From Ilex aquifolium (Eukaryota > Streptophyta > Magnoliopsida > Aquifoliales > Aquifoliaceae): a stretch of DNA of 64,000 nucleotides. Positions 61,699 through 64,000 of the stretch are shown in pieces. The position numbers and the translations under genes are program-made. How positions within the stretch are numbered: position 1 is the stretch's first letter; each line of letters starts with the position of its first letter. Location: positions 26,471,691 to 26,535,690 of the forward strand of contig OX637407.1 of assembly GCA_951799425.1 (NCBI GenBank). Direction: 5' to 3'. The notes under the pieces were generated by a model. The model did not search any database. It was not told where the DNA came from and saw only the letters and a list, made by a program, of their open reading frames with translations.

Positions 61699-62254
61699 AA
61701 TGTGTAGAGGTATGTGAGGTATTGGAGGCGTTTCCCAAGGTCCCGGAAGAGGTGTTGGGCATGTGTCCTTCTCTTTGTGGAGATGACTTACATTATATAG
61801 GTTTACAAAGGCGGTAAGGCGGTCACTATAATTTAGTAAGTACAGCTATGGTAGGATTCTACCACTTTGGTAAGCATAATCATGGTAGGATTTGATCTCC
61901 GTGCTGCGTATCCCGATATTCTCTCCCTCGTGCCCCTATTACTTCGGAGGATGATTCTGAATTGGATTGGTCTTGATGTTGATCTTGAGCTTGGACTTGG
62001 AGTAGAGAAAGGAGAAGAGTAACAAGGCGCTAGGCCATGGGCTACGCCCCTTGGGTGTCCCCTTTGGGCGGCGCCCCCTTGAGAGTATCCCCTTGGGCTC
62101 CTCATTGATGTCTTAGACTCCTCCTTGATGACTTGGACTCCTTTCGGACTTCGATGGCGTGAGCCCCTATTAATTTATTGGGCCTGGATCGCTTTTTACT
62201 GACTTGGGCCTTCTTGATTTGTTGGGTCTGAATCAGTTAATTTTGGACTCATCA
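61406..62254 (-). repeat. 5' LTR of element 2
   Basis: 849 bp. The 53-bp excess over the partner LTR is explained mainly by a GA microsatellite expanded at about 61646-61696. Flanked by the ATTAC duplication at 62255-62259. Confidence 0.93.
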
Positions 62255-64000
62255 ATTACTACTACCCAACTCACACATACCTCATGTATTCATCTTGTAG
62301 AATGCAAGTAATTGTATGCTCAAGGCAACGATTGAACAACAATGACCATGGTGGACTCTGTTTAGAGACAAGTTGAAACAAGGGAAAGGTACATGGCTGG
62401 CCACTGCTAAGTTATAATTAAGTGATGGGTAGCACTAGGAATCATAAAGTTATTTTTTAGTGCTATTCGTTCTTTTTTTATTTTTTTGACCAACGAGTAT
62501 GTGACACATGTAAAGACGTCTTTATTTTATTGTTTTGATATTTCATATAGTCGCTATTCTATGACCTTGATCCTTATTAGCATAGTTTTTTCTCAATTTG
62601 TTTAATGCATTTCGATCTCAAGTTATCAAAAAAAATTATAAAAATGCTCATAAAATTTATAAATCATTCACAGAAATTATAAATTTTTTATTACAAAAAT
62701 ACCTAAATTTTTAAAAATATTCACAAAAATAATAAAAACTAGGGAAGTGGTACCCATTTTGTTTTTGGTACTGTAGTCTTCTCTCTATCATTGAGGGTAG
62801 ATAATTAATTTGCATGCTCTTTTAAGCAACCAACCAGGACATGTTGTCCCTTGTGCTTTACTGGGGTTATTCGAAATGGAAAGTGGGCTATTGATAGCGT
62901 GTGTACTAAGCCTGTCCAAGTATCTACAGATAATATTCGAATTGATTTTTTTTTAATATTGAAATTCGAATTTGACAAAAACAATTCTAATCTGAATTCA
63001 ATTTGCATGTGGGAAGCATTATTGTACCTCTACTTTTAGACCAATAAATATTTAAAATTTTTATATTTTATAATATTTATAATTTTATTAATTTTTAATT
63101 AGTAATTGTAGATCATTTAATTTAAAATTACTGGCTGAAATTAATATCGATGGTCGGATTTACACTTCAAAATTCTCTATGAATTCGTATTTTATAAAAT
63201 TCATGAATTTGATTAATTTACGCTATTATTTATTTATATGTTTATTTATTATTATTTAAAATTTTATTTGGGAAGTATTAATCTACACTCAAAGAAACAT
63301 ATTAAATTATAATAATATTTATAAATTTTAAGACTTTATAATTAATATATTTAAAAATTAAATAATTTATCTTGTAGTTGTGCATGAAATTTTAATTTTT
63401 TATATTAAATTTTTATGGGTGATGTTTTAAAGAAGCTCTCATTCTTTATTTTTTTTAAATGTTGACTTTTCTACACTCTCACTCTTGCTCTTACCACTGC
63501 TCTCGCTTTATATAATCATAGTATCAGATTCCGTACAACAACCTTACCGCGTATATATTATTGATTTTGACAATCAAATTTAATTGCCAATATAATTCTA
63601 TCAAATACTCACTTCACTAATTCACTTATTTATATAATTATTTAATCAAAGTCAAATTGGGAATCAAAATGTGGCTCATTAAGGGGCGTAGTGTGCACTC
63701 GCAAGTAGGATAACATTTTTTTTGCACTTGTCGTATAGGCGGCCTGTGCTCAGCGTCATTGTAACGCTAATCTAAAAATATCTCACCGCCCACTAATTAC
63801 ATCTAAATCTAACGGCTGAAAATGAATCCGGACTCCACCCCCTTTTTGTACTGATTTTGATAAAAACCCTAATCTCCGATTTCTACAATTCCCCCACGCA
63901 ATCCTATTGAGGGAAAATGTCACATTACTCCCCAAAATATTTTTTTATTCTCAATTTATACTCTAAATATTTAAATTTTTAACATTACACCCTCAATCAA
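62255..64000. other. AT-rich right end, possibly a promoter region
   Basis: No coding region was recognised. Between 63700 and 63910 the base composition changes and there are motifs common in plant promoters: TCTAACGGCT at 63808-63817 and a telo-box AAACCCTAA at 63864-63872. A gene may begin beyond the window. The motifs are short and could be chance. Confidence 0.3.

Larger units (their letters stand above)
57417..62254 (-). mobile_element. Non-autonomous LTR retrotransposon, element 2
   Basis: 4,838 bp with LTRs 57417-58212 and 61406-62254, start TGATGATG and end GGACTCATCA, and an exact 5-bp duplication ATTAC at both flanks. On the minus strand the primer site GTTTGGCGCCGCCTGTGGGA directly follows the 61406 LTR, and GAGGGACAAA precedes the 57417 LTR. 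The inside has only the first part of a gag-like leader, a pyrimidine-rich block, a coiled-coil frame on the opposite strand and a minisatellite. No pol is present. It shares LTR motifs (TATAGTGGTTCGGTC) and gag leader layout with element 1. Confidence 0.92.

Overview
The window looks like nuclear DNA of a eudicot plant. It is AT-rich, its genes are split by GT-AG introns, and the gaps and introns hold plant-type mobile elements (gypsy-like LTR elements, TRIMs, hAT, Mutator and Harbinger-like non-autonomous elements, LINE and SINE remnants). I joined exons by hand from GT-AG sites and reading phase. The species cannot be named from the sequence.

Layout. 1-7.4 kb: two tandem GT61 glycosyltransferase genes (+), each with a signal-anchor exon, one phase-1 intron and a catalytic exon. 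8.4-12.8 kb: a small gene (-) for a protein with two U1-type C2H2 zinc fingers; its long intron holds a TRIM. 12.8-19.5 kb: transposon-rich DNA with two hAT-type elements, a fold-back MITE, a Harbinger-like MITE, a 720-bp Mutator-like element with about 180-bp inverted repeats, and one unrecognised transcript-like locus. 19.6-27.25 kb: plastid chorismate mutase (+, six exons) with a 1-kb hAT element and LINE debris in its introns. 27.3-33.8 kb: a SINE and a 4.3-kb gag-only LTR retrotransposon (-). 33.8-37.0 kb: a DUF538 gene (+). 37.8-43.7 kb: a DUF155/RMD1-family mitochondrial protein of the RETARDED ROOT GROWTH type (-, seven exons). 45.6-47.9 kb: plastid MinE (+). 50.0-57.1 kb: a BUB3-type WD40 protein, most like BUB3.3 (+, nine exons), with a TRIM in an intron. 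57.4-62.25 kb: a second, related non-autonomous LTR retrotransposon (-). 62.3-64 kb: AT-rich DNA that may contain a promoter for a gene beyond the window.

Chorismate mutase, RRG, MinE1 and BUB3.3 occur here in the order and orientation I recall for Arabidopsis At1g69370-At1g69400. The products have unrelated jobs (aromatic amino acid synthesis in plastids, a mitochondrial root-growth factor, plastid division-site placement, spindle-checkpoint-type WD40 protein), so this is a conserved gene block rather than a pathway cluster. No new multi-gene system was found. The most unusual content is in the mobile elements: two related LTR elements whose gag leader carries stop codons at matching places, an antisense coiled-coil reading frame and minisatellites inside the second element, and a Mutator-like element that may have captured host sequence.
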